Source: Terriglobia bacterium (GTDB lineage Bacteria; Acidobacteriota; Terriglobia; Bryobacterales; Bryobacteraceae). From it: a stretch of 33,838 nucleotides of DNA. The notes under the pieces were generated by a model, which saw only the letters and a list, made by a program, of their open reading frames with translations, had not been told where the DNA came from and did not search any database. A program made the translations under genes and the position numbers. Location of the stretch: positions 1 to 33,838 of the forward strand of contig JAIQFJ010000015.1 of assembly GCA_020073325.1 (NCBI GenBank), in the 5' to 3' direction. Positions 23,135 through 31,380 of this stretch are shown here, piece by piece. Each line of letters starts with the position of its first letter. Positions within the stretch are counted from its first letter, which is position 1.

Positions 23135-25552
23135 CTACTCGTCGCGCAGCACTTGCAGCGGATCGACGCGTGTCGCTCGCCAGGCTGGAATGACGCTGGC
23201 CAGAATCGCGACGAAGGCCAGAACCAGCGCGACCGCCGCGAACGTCGCGGGATCGTTGGGGCTGATTCCATAGACCAGCTTTGCGAGCAGCGTGCTCAGC
23301 AGATAGGAGCCTACCAGCCCGATCACAATTCCCGCGGCCGTCGGGCGAAAGCTTTCGAGGGCGACGATGCGCAGAACGTCGGCCTCGCCGGCTCCCAGGG
23401 CCATGCGGATCCCGATTTCGCGGAACCTCCGCCGGACCGTGTATGCCAGCACGCTGTACAGCCCGAATGCGGCCAGGATCAGCGCCAGTCCCGAAAACGC
23501 CGCCAGCATGAACATGCTGAGCCGGCGGTCCGCGATCGATTCCTCGACGATCGACTGCATCGTCCGCACATTGCGCAGCGGCTTGGTGGGGTCAAGCTGC
23601 TGCAGCGTGGCGGTGATCGGCGAAATGAGCGTCTCCGGCTTTACGGTTGTGCGGACCACCAGCGAAAGTTGCCCCAGAGACTGCTGTTTTTCGGCCTGAT
23701 AAAGGCTTGACGACGGGTCCGTATCGAGGCCGTCCTGCTTCACGTCGCCGACAATGCCCACCACCTCGCGCGGTTCTTCCGGGGAAAACGACAGGCGCAG
23801 ATGCTGGCCGATAGGATTCTCGCCGGGCCAAAAGCGTTTCGCCATGGACTCGCTGATCAGAACAGCATGCGGACGGTCTGCCGCGTCGGAATCGTTCAGA
23901 TCGCGGCCGCGCAGCACGGGAATGCGCATCGCGCGCAAATATCCGGGCGAGATGGACCGCACGGCGACATTCGGCTGCTGCGCAAACGGCAGGGCCGGCT
24001 TGCCTTCGATGGTGAACGGCTGATTGCTGCCGCCGCGCAGGGGGAGTCCGCCGATCACTCCGGCCGATTCCACGCCGGGCAGCGCTCGCACGCGCTCCAG
24101 GACGCGGTCATAAGCCGCAGCCACCTGCGCGGGATCGGTCGGCGACACCGGGACGGTCATCGTCAGGACGTTTTTCGGATCGAAGCCGGGATTGACGCCG
24201 GTGAGGATCCACAGGCTGCGAATCATCAGGCCCGCACCGGCCAGCAGCATCAGCGACAAGGCGACTTCAGCGGCCACCAGCGCGCTGCGCGTGCGGCGCG
24301 TGCCGGTGTCGGACCCGCCGCGCGAGCCCTGCTTCAGCGCGTCGTTCAGATCGGACTTCGAGCCGCGCCACGCCGGGACGGCTCCCGCCAGCAGTCCTGT
24401 GAGGATCGCGATGGCGGCGGTGAACAACAGCACCGGCGCATCAAGCGGAATTTCATCGCCGACGTCGAATTGCTGGCTGACAAAACGAACCAGCAGCGGC
24501 ATCGCCGCGGCGGCTATGGCCAGCCCCACCGCTCCACCAGCGATCGACAGGAGCAGCGTCTCGCACAGCAGTTGCTGCAGGGCGCGTCCGCGGCTGGCAC
24601 CCAGCGCGGCGCGAATCGCGATTTCTTTTTTCCGCGCCAGATTGCGCGCCGTGACGAGGTTGGCCACGTTCGCGCAGGCGATCAGCAGCACGAACGCCAC
24701 CGCCCCCAGCAGCACTAAAAGCACGGGGCGAATATTTCCGACCAGATCGTCGCTGAGCCGGTAGACGATGGCTCCCCAATCGCGATTCGCATCCGGATCG
24801 AGTTCCTGCAGCCGGTTCGAGATGGTGTTCATCTCGGCCTGCGCTTGCTGAATCGACACGCCGGGCCGCATCCGGGCCATGACCAGATAGTTGTGGTCCT
24901 TGCGGATCGCGCGTGTCTTGTCGCTCCAGGCGAGCGGGATCCAGATGTCAGAAGCCGTCGGCATCCAGGCGGGAAAATGCAGATTTTTCGGCGCGACGCC
25001 AATGATTGAATACGGCTGGCCTTCGAGAATCAGCGTGCGATCGAGCGCGCCGGGGTTCGACGCGAAGTGGCTTTGCCAGAACGATGCGCTGATCACGGCG
25101 ACGTTGCCGCGCCCGGGCTGATCGTCGCTGTTATCGAACAGGCGGCCGAGCACGGGCTGCGCGCCCAGGATGGCAAAGAAGTCGCCGCCCGCCATCGTCG
25201 CGCGAATCGTCTCCGGACGGTCGAGCCCGGTCAGGGTGAACTGACGCGGTCCGTAGGCCGCCATCCCGTCGAACGATTTTCCTTGCGCGCGCCAGTCGAG
25301 ATAATTTCCAGGCGAGACGGAGAAGCGCTTCATGCCGGGAAACGCACGGGCCGGCGGGACATGATAGATCTGCACCAGGCGGTCGGCGGCCGGGAATGGG
25401 AGGGGTCGCAGCAGAACAGTGTTGACGACGCTGAAGATGGCGGAATTGGCTCCGATGCCGAGCGCGAGCACCGCGACGGCGGCGAAACTGAAGCCCGGGC
25501 TTTTGAGCAAAACGCGAAGTGCATAGCGGATGTCCTGGATGAGCGGCGCCAT
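23135..25552 (-). CDS. ADOP-type MacB-like ABC transporter permease
   Basis: The 805-residue protein is a member of the acidobacterial duplicated orphan permeases. It starts APLIQDIRYALRVLLKSPGF, then the first membrane helix (FAAVAVLALGIGANSAIFSV), the MacB periplasmic domain, a first FtsX block (NLARKKEIAIRAALGASRGR) with its helices, a second periplasmic domain (LTGVNPGFDPKNVLTM) and a last FtsX block (LFSMLAAFSGLALILAAFGL in the original order AAFSGLALILAAFGLYSVLA, and RRRFREIGIRMALGAGEADV), ending PAWRATRVDPLQVLRDE. No ATPase lies beside it, as usual for this group. ATG 25552 matches the typical ADOP start; 25582 would add 10 residues. Flanked on both sides by hairpin repeats. The transported substrate is unknown. 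Confidence 0.95.
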   Translation of the reverse strand: MAPLIQDIRYALRVLLKSPGFSFAAVAVLALGIGANSAIFSVVNTVLLRPLPFPAADRLVQIYHVPPARAFPGMKRFSVSPGNYLDWRAQGKSFDGMAAYGPRQFTLTGLDRPETIRATMAGGDFFAILGAQPVLGRLFDNSDDQPGRGNVAVISASFWQSHFASNPGALDRTLILEGQPYSIIGVAPKNLHFPAWMPTASDIWIPLAWSDKTRAIRKDHNYLVMARMRPGVSIQQAQAEMNTISNRLQELDPDANRDWGAIVYRLSDDLVGNIRPVLLVLLGAVAFVLLIACANVANLVTARNLARKKEIAIRAALGASRGRALQQLLCETLLLSIAGGAVGLAIAAAAMPLLVRFVSQQFDVGDEIPLDAPVLLFTAAIAILTGLLAGAVPAWRGSKSDLNDALKQGSRGGSDTGTRRTRSALVAAEVALSLMLLAGAGLMIRSLWILTGVNPGFDPKNVLTMTVPVSPTDPAQVAAAYDRVLERVRALPGVESAGVIGGLPLRGGSNQPFTIEGKPALPFAQQPNVAVRSISPGYLRAMRIPVLRGRDLNDSDAADRPHAVLISESMAKRFWPGENPIGQHLRLSFSPEEPREVVGIVGDVKQDGLDTDPSSSLYQAEKQQSLGQLSLVVRTTVKPETLISPITATLQQLDPTKPLRNVRTMQSIVEESIADRRLSMFMLAAFSGLALILAAFGLYSVLAYTVRRRFREIGIRMALGAGEADVLRIVALESFRPTAAGIVIGLVGSYLLSTLLAKLVYGISPNDPATFAAVALVLAFVAILASVIPAWRATRVDPLQVLRDE

Positions 25553-25611
25553 AAATCGCTGAGATTGCACGTGGGCGACCATGACAAGTCATTGAAAAGA
25601 TGGGGTCTTTA

Positions 25612-25632
25612 GAATCGGGGACTGTCCGATTC
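25612..25632. repeat. Short inverted repeat GAATCGG-N7-CCGATTC
   Basis: A perfect 7-base inverted repeat with a 7-base loop (GGACTGT) lies in the 242-base divergent gap between the ADOP permease and rpiB. It could be an operator or a hairpin in either leader. No other clear promoter elements were found nearby. Confidence 0.45.
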
Positions 25633-25671
25633 CGGGCCGGGCTGTTCGCGAGGCTCCGAAAGCAAACCACA

Positions 25672-25718
25672 CCCGCTCCCTGACAGTTGCGGCTCTTTGT
25701 CAGGGTCGCGGTAGCGGG
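25672..25718. repeat. Hairpin repeat related to the GGTCGCGGTTC family
   Basis: CCCGCTCCCTGAC at the left pairs with GTCAGGG (inner stem) and with AGCGGG (outer stem); GGTCGCGGTAGCGGG on the right shares GGTCGCGGT with the other copies. It lies between the divergent ADOP and rpiB genes. A degenerate or variant member of the repeat family. Confidence 0.55.
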
Positions 25719-25794
25719 AAGAATCGCGTGTGAAGAACCAAAAGTGCCAGCGAGAGGGTTTGGCATTCAGCGGGAGCGATGTACTCTTATAGAC

Positions 25795-26250
25795 ATGCGC
25801 ATCGTGCTTGGATCGGATCATGCCGGATTTGAGATGAAACAGAATCTGGTGCAGTTCGTAAGACAGCTTGGGCACGACCCCATCGATGTCGGAACCCACA
25901 GCACCAATCCGGTGGATTATCCCGACTACGCCGTGGCCGTCGCGCACGAGCTTCGCAATGGCGGCGCCGACCGGGGGATTCTCATCTGCGGCAGCGGCGT
26001 CGGCGCGTCGGTGGCGGCGAACAAGATCCACGGGATCCGCGCCGGGCTGTGCCACGACGTTTATTCGGCTCATCAGGGCGTGGAGCACGACGCCATGAAT
26101 GTCCTGGTGCTGGGGGCGCGCATCATCGGAGTCGAGCTCGCGCGCGATCTGGTGAAAGCCTACCTTCCGGCGAAGTTCACCGCCGAAGAGCGCCACGTCC
26201 GGCGGCTGGAAAAGGTCAACAACATCGAAGCTGGGCGTACGGTTATCTGA
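25795..26250 (+). CDS. rpiB: Ribose-5-phosphate isomerase B
   Basis: RpiB interconverts ribose 5-phosphate and ribulose 5-phosphate in the pentose phosphate pathway. The 152-residue product shows [15 protein letters not shown] at the start, [22 protein letters not shown] and [17 protein letters not shown]; Cys65 corresponds to the catalytic Cys66 of the E. coli enzyme, and [15 protein letters not shown] completes the signature. The ORF track start at 25687 is in the repeat region; ATG 25795 is where conservation begins. Together with phosphoketolase and transketolase in this window it covers the same sugar phosphates, though the three are not one operon. Confidence 0.97.
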   Translation: MRIVLGSDHAGFEMKQNLVQFVRQLGHDPIDVGTHSTNPVDYPDYAVAVAHELRNGGADRGILICGSGVGASVAANKIHGIRAGLCHDVYSAHQGVEHDAMNVLVLGARIIGVELARDLVKAYLPAKFTAEERHVRRLEKVNNIEAGRTVI

Positions 26251-26283
26251 TGAAAACGCGCAATTTGCGCCGATTGACTCATC

Positions 26284-26303
26284 TCTGCGCGATTTCGCGC
26301 AGA
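26284..26303. promoter_or_regulatory. Palindrome upstream of the PAS histidine kinase
   Basis: TCTGCGCGA-TT-TCGCGCAGA is a 9-base perfect inverted repeat with a 2-base centre, 47 bases before the kinase start and 34 bases after the rpiB stop. It may be an operator or a hairpin. It is flanked by GACTCATC and GGGTCATC, a possible half-site pair. A GGAAGGG ribosome binding site precedes ATG 26350. Confidence 0.45.
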
Positions 26304-26349
26304 AAATCGGGTCATCTACATACAACTGTGCTAAAACGGAAGGGTTCAA

Positions 26350-27906
26350 ATGCCTGCCGAAAACCCGGCCGAATTCTTGCGAGCGCTCCTCGACGCTTCA
26401 CCCCTGGCGATCATTGCCATTGATCAGACAGGGCAGGTGAAGCTGTGGAACAGGGAGGCCGAGCGCCTGTTCGGCTGGACCGAGGCGGAGGTTTTCCATC
26501 GGCCGCTGCCACTGGCCATCGAATTGCTGCCATACCCCCAGGAAATCATTCTCCAGACGAAGCACGGGTTGGGGATTGAAGTGGATGTGCGCGTGGCTGA
26601 CTGGCGCGATGCTCGGGGAAACGACCAAGGCAAATTGCTCTTTGCGGCGGACACCACTGCACGACAACGAATGCAGCAGGAGCTTGCCGATTTGACTGAA
26701 CAGGAGCAGGCGGCGCGCCGCGAGGCGCAAAGCGAACGCAGATTCCGGGAGTTGCTCGAAGCGGCGCCCGACGCGATCATTGAAGTCGACCGCGACGGCC
26801 GCATCATTCTTCTCAACCGCGTGACCGAAAAATTGTTCGGCTATCCGCGCGAGGAACTGATCGGCAAGTCGGTGGAGGTTCTGATCCCCGCCGATTTACG
26901 GCTTGCCCATTCGAAGCATCGCGGGCATTATTGGGATCATCCGCAAACCCGCGCCATGGGCAGCGGACTCGCCTTGGAAGGACAGCGCAAGGACGGGACC
27001 TGTTTTCCGGTGGAGATCAGCCTGAGTCCGGTCTATTCCGACGATTCGTTCCGCGTCACCGCGATCATTCGCGACATCACGGAGCGCAAGCAGGCCGAGG
27101 ATCGCATCCACGTGATCCAGGAACAGTACACGCGCGACCTGGCGTACAAGAATCGCGAGCTGGAAGAGCGCAACCGGCAGATCGAGCGCGCCAATCGCCT
27201 GAAGAGTGAATTTCTGGCGAGCATGAGCCATGAGCTGCGCACGCCGCTGCACACGATCATCGGGTTTTCCGAACTCCTGGGCGAAGAGCTGGAAGGTCCG
27301 CTGAACGAAAAGCAGCAGCGCTTTATCAATCACATCCATAAAGACTCGATGCACCTGCTCGAGCTGATCAACGATGTGCTGGATCTCAGCAAGATCGAGG
27401 CGGGTCGGCTGGAGCTGCGCCCGGAAGTGTTCGACACGGTTTCGGTGATCGAAGAAGCTTTGGCCTCCGTCCGACAAACCGGCGAAGTCAAGCGGCTGAC
27501 GATCGAGCGTGAGGTGCCGGAACTACCCACGGTTTATGCGGACCGGCTCCGCTTCAAGCAGATCCTGCTGAACCTGCTCAGCAACGCAGTGAAATTCACG
27601 CCGGAAGGCGGCTTGATTCGCGTCGAGGCCGTCATGGACGAGGCGCAGATCGCATTCAGCGTGATCGACACGGGAGTCGGTATCGCCTTCGAAGAGCAGA
27701 AGTCGGTGTTCGACAAGTTTTATCAGGTCGGTCATACGACCAAAGGCGTACGCGAAGGAACGGGGCTCGGTCTGGCGATCACCAAGAAGCTGGTGGAAGA
27801 GCACGGCGGGACCATTTACGTCGTGAGCGAGCCGGGCAAGGGAAGCCGCTTCACGTTCACCATTCCTGTTGAAGGGTCCACCAGCGGGGAGGCCGGGCAA
27901 TCATGA
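26350..27906 (+). CDS. Soluble histidine kinase with two PAS domains
   Basis: The 518-residue protein has PAS domain 1 (about 7-105; IIAIDQTGQVKLWNREAERL), a coiled linker (EQEQAARREAQSERRFRELL), PAS domain 2 (about 132-247; DAIIEVDRDGRIILLNRVTE with a PAC end TAIIRDITERKQ), a second coiled coil (about 248-285), the HisKA domain with SMSHELRTPLH (phospho-His294), and the ATPase domain with N box QILLNLLSNAVKFT, VIDTGVGI and GTGLGLAITKKLVEEHGG. There is no membrane helix or signal peptide, so it senses a cytoplasmic cue, possibly redox or ligand. Overlaps the receiver gene by 4 bases (ATGA). Confidence 0.95.
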   Translation: MPAENPAEFLRALLDASPLAIIAIDQTGQVKLWNREAERLFGWTEAEVFHRPLPLAIELLPYPQEIILQTKHGLGIEVDVRVADWRDARGNDQGKLLFAADTTARQRMQQELADLTEQEQAARREAQSERRFRELLEAAPDAIIEVDRDGRIILLNRVTEKLFGYPREELIGKSVEVLIPADLRLAHSKHRGHYWDHPQTRAMGSGLALEGQRKDGTCFPVEISLSPVYSDDSFRVTAIIRDITERKQAEDRIHVIQEQYTRDLAYKNRELEERNRQIERANRLKSEFLASMSHELRTPLHTIIGFSELLGEELEGPLNEKQQRFINHIHKDSMHLLELINDVLDLSKIEAGRLELRPEVFDTVSVIEEALASVRQTGEVKRLTIEREVPELPTVYADRLRFKQILLNLLSNAVKFTPEGGLIRVEAVMDEAQIAFSVIDTGVGIAFEEQKSVFDKFYQVGHTTKGVREGTGLGLAITKKLVEEHGGTIYVVSEPGKGSRFTFTIPVEGSTSGEAGQS

Positions 27907-28265
27907 AAACGGTTCTGGTTGCGGACGATAAAGCCACCGGCCGCGAGCTGGTGCGCACGGTTCTCGAAAAATCGGGATATACGGTCATTGAAGCGAGCGA
28001 CGGGCTGGAAGCGGTCCGCTTCGCGCGCGAGCGGAATCCCGATCTGATTATCCTCGATCTGCACATGCCGGGCCTGGACGGCTTCGGCGTGATTCAGCAA
28101 CTGCGCAGCGAGGCCCAATTTGCCAAGACTCCGATCATGGCGTTGACTGCAAGCGCGATGCAAGGCGACCGCGAACGTGCACTCTCCATCGGATTCACTG
28201 GTTACATCACCAAGCCAATCCGCCTGGGCGCACTGCGCGGAGAAGTGGAGCGTTTGCTCGCATGA
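27903..28265 (+). CDS. Single-domain response regulator (receiver only)
   Basis: The 120-residue protein is one CheY-like receiver with no output domain. The acidic pair is in LVADDKATG, phospho-Asp52 in LIILDLHMPGLDG, Thr82 in MALTASAMQGD and Lys104 in YITKPI, all intact. It resembles DivK/CheY-type shuttles that pass phosphate or bind partners. It overlaps the kinase gene at one end and the NtrC-type gene at the other, each by 4 bases, so all three are made together. It may take phosphate from the PAS kinase and compete with, or relay to, the NtrC receiver. Confidence 0.94.
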   Translation: MKTVLVADDKATGRELVRTVLEKSGYTVIEASDGLEAVRFARERNPDLIILDLHMPGLDGFGVIQQLRSEAQFAKTPIMALTASAMQGDRERALSIGFTGYITKPIRLGALRGEVERLLA

Positions 28266-29650
28266 ATCCTCCTAAAGCTGCAATTTCGCTTTTAATTATT
28301 GACGATCACCCGGGGAGCCTGGAAATGCTGGCGACGGCGCTGGCTCAACAGGGTGTGGAAATTCTCACCGCCTCCGATCCTGAGACCGGGCTCGACATCA
28401 TCCACAATCGCCATCCTCATATCGTCCTCACCGATCTGGTGATGCCGCGCATGAGCGGCCTGGAAGTGCTGGAGCGGACCGTCGAATTCGATCCCTCGAT
28501 CGAAGTGATCCTGATGACGGCGCACTATTCGACGGAATCGGCCGTCGAAGCGATCAAGAAAGGCGCGTCGGATTATCTGAACAAGCCCGTCTCGATCACG
28601 GCTCTGCGCGAACGGATCGGCCGGTTAGTGGACGACGTCCGCAAGCGCCAGCGCACCATGCAGCTTGAAGACGAGATGCTGGCGACGGCGGAATTCGAAG
28701 GAATCGTCGGCCACAGCCCGCTGATGTGGGACCTTTTTTCGAAGGTTCGCCGCGTGGCGCCGCATTATCGCGCGATTCTGATCACCGGCCAGACCGGAAC
28801 CGGCAAGGACCTGATCGCGCGCGCGCTGCATGCGCTGAGTCCGGCCAATTCCGGACGCTATGTGGTGCTGAATTGTTCGGCGGTCGTCGAGACGCTGTTT
28901 GAAAGCGAGCTGTTCGGCCACGTCAAAGGATCGTTCACGGGAGCAACCACCGACAAAGCCGGTTTGTTCGAACACGCCCACGGCGGGACGCTGTTCCTGG
29001 ACGAAATCGGCGACATGCCGCTGGCGACGCAGGCCAAGCTGCTGCGCGTTCTGCAGAACCAGGAAGTGCAGCGCGTGGGATCGCTGACGGCGAAAAAAGT
29101 CGACGTGCGCGTGATCGCCGCGACGAATCACGATCTGCGGCAGGCGATCGTCGAAAAACGTTTTCGCGAGGATTTGTACTATCGGCTTTCGATGGTGGAG
29201 ATCCACGTCCCGAGCCTGGCGGAGCGCAAAGAAGATCTGCCGCTGCTCGAGCGCCACTTCATCACGCGCTTTGCGACGCAGTACGGCAAACAGATCCGCG
29301 GCCTGACGCATCGCGCGCAGATTCTGCTGTCGCTGCACGCATGGCCGGGCAATGTCCGCGAACTGGAAAACGTAATCGGCCACGCCTGCATGATGACGAT
29401 GGGCGAAATGATCGACGTTCCGGATCTGCCCGCGTATCTGCACTCGAAAGGCGAGTCGGCGGAAGCGGCCGCGGCTTCGGCTCCCAATTCGGCTCCGGTG
29501 GAACCGGGCGTCGGCACGCTGGAGGAGCAGGAACGCCTGCTGATTATCCGCGCTTTGGAAGCGGCCGGGGGAAACCAGTCGCAGGCGGCTCGGCTATTGC
29601 GCATCGGCCGCGATGCGCTGCGCTACAAGCTGAAGAAACACAACTTATAG
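28262..29650 (+). CDS. Sigma-54-dependent response regulator, NtrC family
   Basis: The 462-residue protein has a receiver domain (Asp58 in [12 protein letters not shown], Thr86 in LMTAHYS, Lys108 in YLNKPV), an AAA+ sigma-54 activation domain (Walker A GQTGTGKD at 176-183, [12 protein letters not shown] at 217-228, Walker [37 protein letters not shown]) and a Fis-type helix-turn-helix end ([24 protein letters not shown]). The sigma-54-contacting loop reads GSFTGA where GAFTGA is commonest; this variant occurs in functional activators. It would activate sigma-54 promoters, but no clear -24/-12 element was found within this window. A short Ala/Ser/Pro linker ([12 protein letters not shown]) joins the last two domains. 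Confidence 0.96.
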   Translation: MNPPKAAISLLIIDDHPGSLEMLATALAQQGVEILTASDPETGLDIIHNRHPHIVLTDLVMPRMSGLEVLERTVEFDPSIEVILMTAHYSTESAVEAIKKGASDYLNKPVSITALRERIGRLVDDVRKRQRTMQLEDEMLATAEFEGIVGHSPLMWDLFSKVRRVAPHYRAILITGQTGTGKDLIARALHALSPANSGRYVVLNCSAVVETLFESELFGHVKGSFTGATTDKAGLFEHAHGGTLFLDEIGDMPLATQAKLLRVLQNQEVQRVGSLTAKKVDVRVIAATNHDLRQAIVEKRFREDLYYRLSMVEIHVPSLAERKEDLPLLERHFITRFATQYGKQIRGLTHRAQILLSLHAWPGNVRELENVIGHACMMTMGEMIDVPDLPAYLHSKGESAEAAAASAPNSAPVEPGVGTLEEQERLLIIRALEAAGGNQSQAARLLRIGRDALRYKLKKHNL

Positions 29651-29755
29651 CCGGCGGCCATTCCGACCTAATCTTTTTTCCAGGCTGAATCCGCCCGAAT
29701 TTCCGGTGCATCTCGAACTGTGGACCTCCATCATGGGTTCAGAGGTTCTTTTCGA

Positions 29756-30634
29756 ATGCCCAACAGTTTGATTCAGCTCTCCGATGAAGTGGCCGCGATT
29801 GTGGAAAGCGCGGGGAAATCCGTGGTCGCCATTTACGGCGGCGGACGCATTCCTTCGAGCGGCGTGCATTGGAAGCCCGGATTCATCGTCACGGCCGAGC
29901 ACTCGCTGCGCCGCGATGAAGACTTGAAAATCGGCCTGCCCGACGGAAAAATCGTCGCCGCGGAACTCGCCGGACGCGACCCCGGCAGCGATCTGGCGCT
30001 GCTCAAGTTCGACGCGGGCGATGTGCCGGTGATCGTGACAACGAACGCCGCGCCGCGCACGGGCGACCTGATCGTCGCCGTGGGACGCCATCGCGAAATC
30101 GGCACGTGCGCCGCGCTCGGAATCGTCAGCGTGCTTGGCCCCGGCTGGAACACGTGGCGAGGAGGTCGCGTCGACCAGTTCATTCGGCTCGACGTGGCGC
30201 TTTATCCCGGATCGTCCGGCGCGGCGATCGTCAATTCGAGCGGCGAGGCGCTCGGCGTCGCGACGTCTGTCCTGTCGCGCATCGCTCCGGTTGCGGTTCC
30301 GCGTGTGACCGTCGATCGTGTCGCGACTGAGCTGGCCAAGCGCGGACGTGTCGCCCGCGGCTATCTCGGCGTCGGCCTGCAGCCGGTGCCGCTGCCGGAA
30401 GAACTCGGGTCGGCGGGGATGATCGTGCTGAGCGTGGAGAAGAAGAGTCCCGCGGCGAATGCCGGGCTTGTGGTCGGCGACATTCTGGTCGCCATCGACG
30501 GGCGTCCGGTGAAGGACACCGCCGACGTGCAGGCGTTCCTGTTCGGCGATTCCATCGGCAAGACGTTCAGCACAACCATCGTGCGCGGGGGCCAGCGCAC
30601 GGAGCTCGCCGGACTGACGATCGGAGAAAAATAA
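29756..30634 (+). CDS. Trypsin-like (HtrA-type) serine protease with PDZ domain, no export signal
   Basis: ATG 29756 follows AGAGG by 9 bases; the ORF-track start at 29720 is less likely. The 292-residue protein begins directly with MPNSLIQLSDEVAAIVESAG, without signal peptide or membrane helix. A chymotrypsin-fold catalytic triad is visible: His49 (IVTAEHS), Asp79 (SDLALLKF) and Ser154 (YPGSSGAAIV, where HtrA proteins usually have GNSGG). A PDZ domain follows from about 203 (GYLGVGLQPV, VLSVEKKSPAANAGLVVGDI). Predicted cytoplasmic protease or peptide-binding protein. Its stop overlaps the second protease gene by one base (TAATG). Confidence 0.88.
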   Translation: MPNSLIQLSDEVAAIVESAGKSVVAIYGGGRIPSSGVHWKPGFIVTAEHSLRRDEDLKIGLPDGKIVAAELAGRDPGSDLALLKFDAGDVPVIVTTNAAPRTGDLIVAVGRHREIGTCAALGIVSVLGPGWNTWRGGRVDQFIRLDVALYPGSSGAAIVNSSGEALGVATSVLSRIAPVAVPRVTVDRVATELAKRGRVARGYLGVGLQPVPLPEELGSAGMIVLSVEKKSPAANAGLVVGDILVAIDGRPVKDTADVQAFLFGDSIGKTFSTTIVRGGQRTELAGLTIGEK

Positions 30635-31380
30635 TGTTCGGCGTCGTCGCGGAAAATTTGCGGCGGTCCACCGTGCACGTGCGCGGCGGCGGATCGGGGG
30701 TTCTGTGGCGACCCGATCTGATCGTCACCAATGCGCATGTCGCGCGGCACGACCGGTACGTGGTCGATCTTTGGGACGGGCGAAAGCTCGATGCTGCGGT
30801 GGTCAAGCGCGACGCGCGGCGCGATCTTGCGTTGCTCGAAATGGCAATGACGGACGCGCCGCCCGCCCGCGTGGGCGATTCGAGCGCGCTGCGGCCGGGA
30901 CAGATCGTGGTCGCGGTGGGCAATCCGCTGGGATTCATCGGCGCGCTGTCGACCGGCGTGGTTCACGCGCAAAACCGGCGCTGGATTCAGGCCGATATTC
31001 GCCTGGCGCCGGGAAACTCGGGCGGTCCGCTGGCCGACGCCGAAGGACGCGTGGTCGGCATCAACACGATGATCGCGGGCGGGCTGGCCTATGCGATTCC
31101 GGTCTCGGCAGTGGCCGCGTTTGTCGAACAGGAGCCGCGCGCGGCGCTCGGCGTAGTGCTGCAGCCGGTGCGCGAAGGACTGCTGATTCTCGAAGTGGAG
31201 CCGAACAGCCCCGCGGCTCATGCATCGCTGCTGCAAGGGGATCTGCTCGTCGGCTTCGATTCTCCCGACGCTCTGCAAGACGCGATCGATTCGTGCGAGG
31301 TCCTGATGCTGCGCTTTCTTCGCGGCGGCCGGCGGCAAGTCCGCGAAGTCGCCGTGCGATTGAGGGCGCAAGCCGCGTGA
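30634..31380 (+). CDS. Second trypsin-like serine protease with a short PDZ-like end, no export signal
   Basis: The 248-residue protein starts at the A shared with the first protease's stop (TAATG). It begins MFGVVAENLRRSTVHVRGGG, again without a signal peptide. The triad is canonical: His35 (LIVTNAHV), Asp64 (RDLALLEM) and Ser129 (LAPGNSGGPL). The PDZ-like tail is shortened, about 75 residues (LGVVLQPVREGLLILEVEPN, ASLLQGDLLVGFD). The two neighbours seem to be diverged duplicates, with the second keeping the standard GNSGG. Its stop overlaps the LuxR-type gene by 4 bases (GTGA). Confidence 0.88.
   Translation: MFGVVAENLRRSTVHVRGGGSGVLWRPDLIVTNAHVARHDRYVVDLWDGRKLDAAVVKRDARRDLALLEMAMTDAPPARVGDSSALRPGQIVVAVGNPLGFIGALSTGVVHAQNRRWIQADIRLAPGNSGGPLADAEGRVVGINTMIAGGLAYAIPVSAVAAFVEQEPRAALGVVLQPVREGLLILEVEPNSPAAHASLLQGDLLVGFDSPDALQDAIDSCEVLMLRFLRGGRRQVREVAVRLRAQAA

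Noticed and set aside
23801-24718. 305-residue plus-strand ORF inside the ADOP permease
   Set aside because: Antisense shadow rich in Arg, Gln and His; the permease frame is complete.
28926-28943. GSFTGA instead of GAFTGA in the NtrC-type activator, considered as a loss of sigma-54 contact
   Set aside because: The Phe and Thr that matter most are kept, and this variant occurs in working activators.
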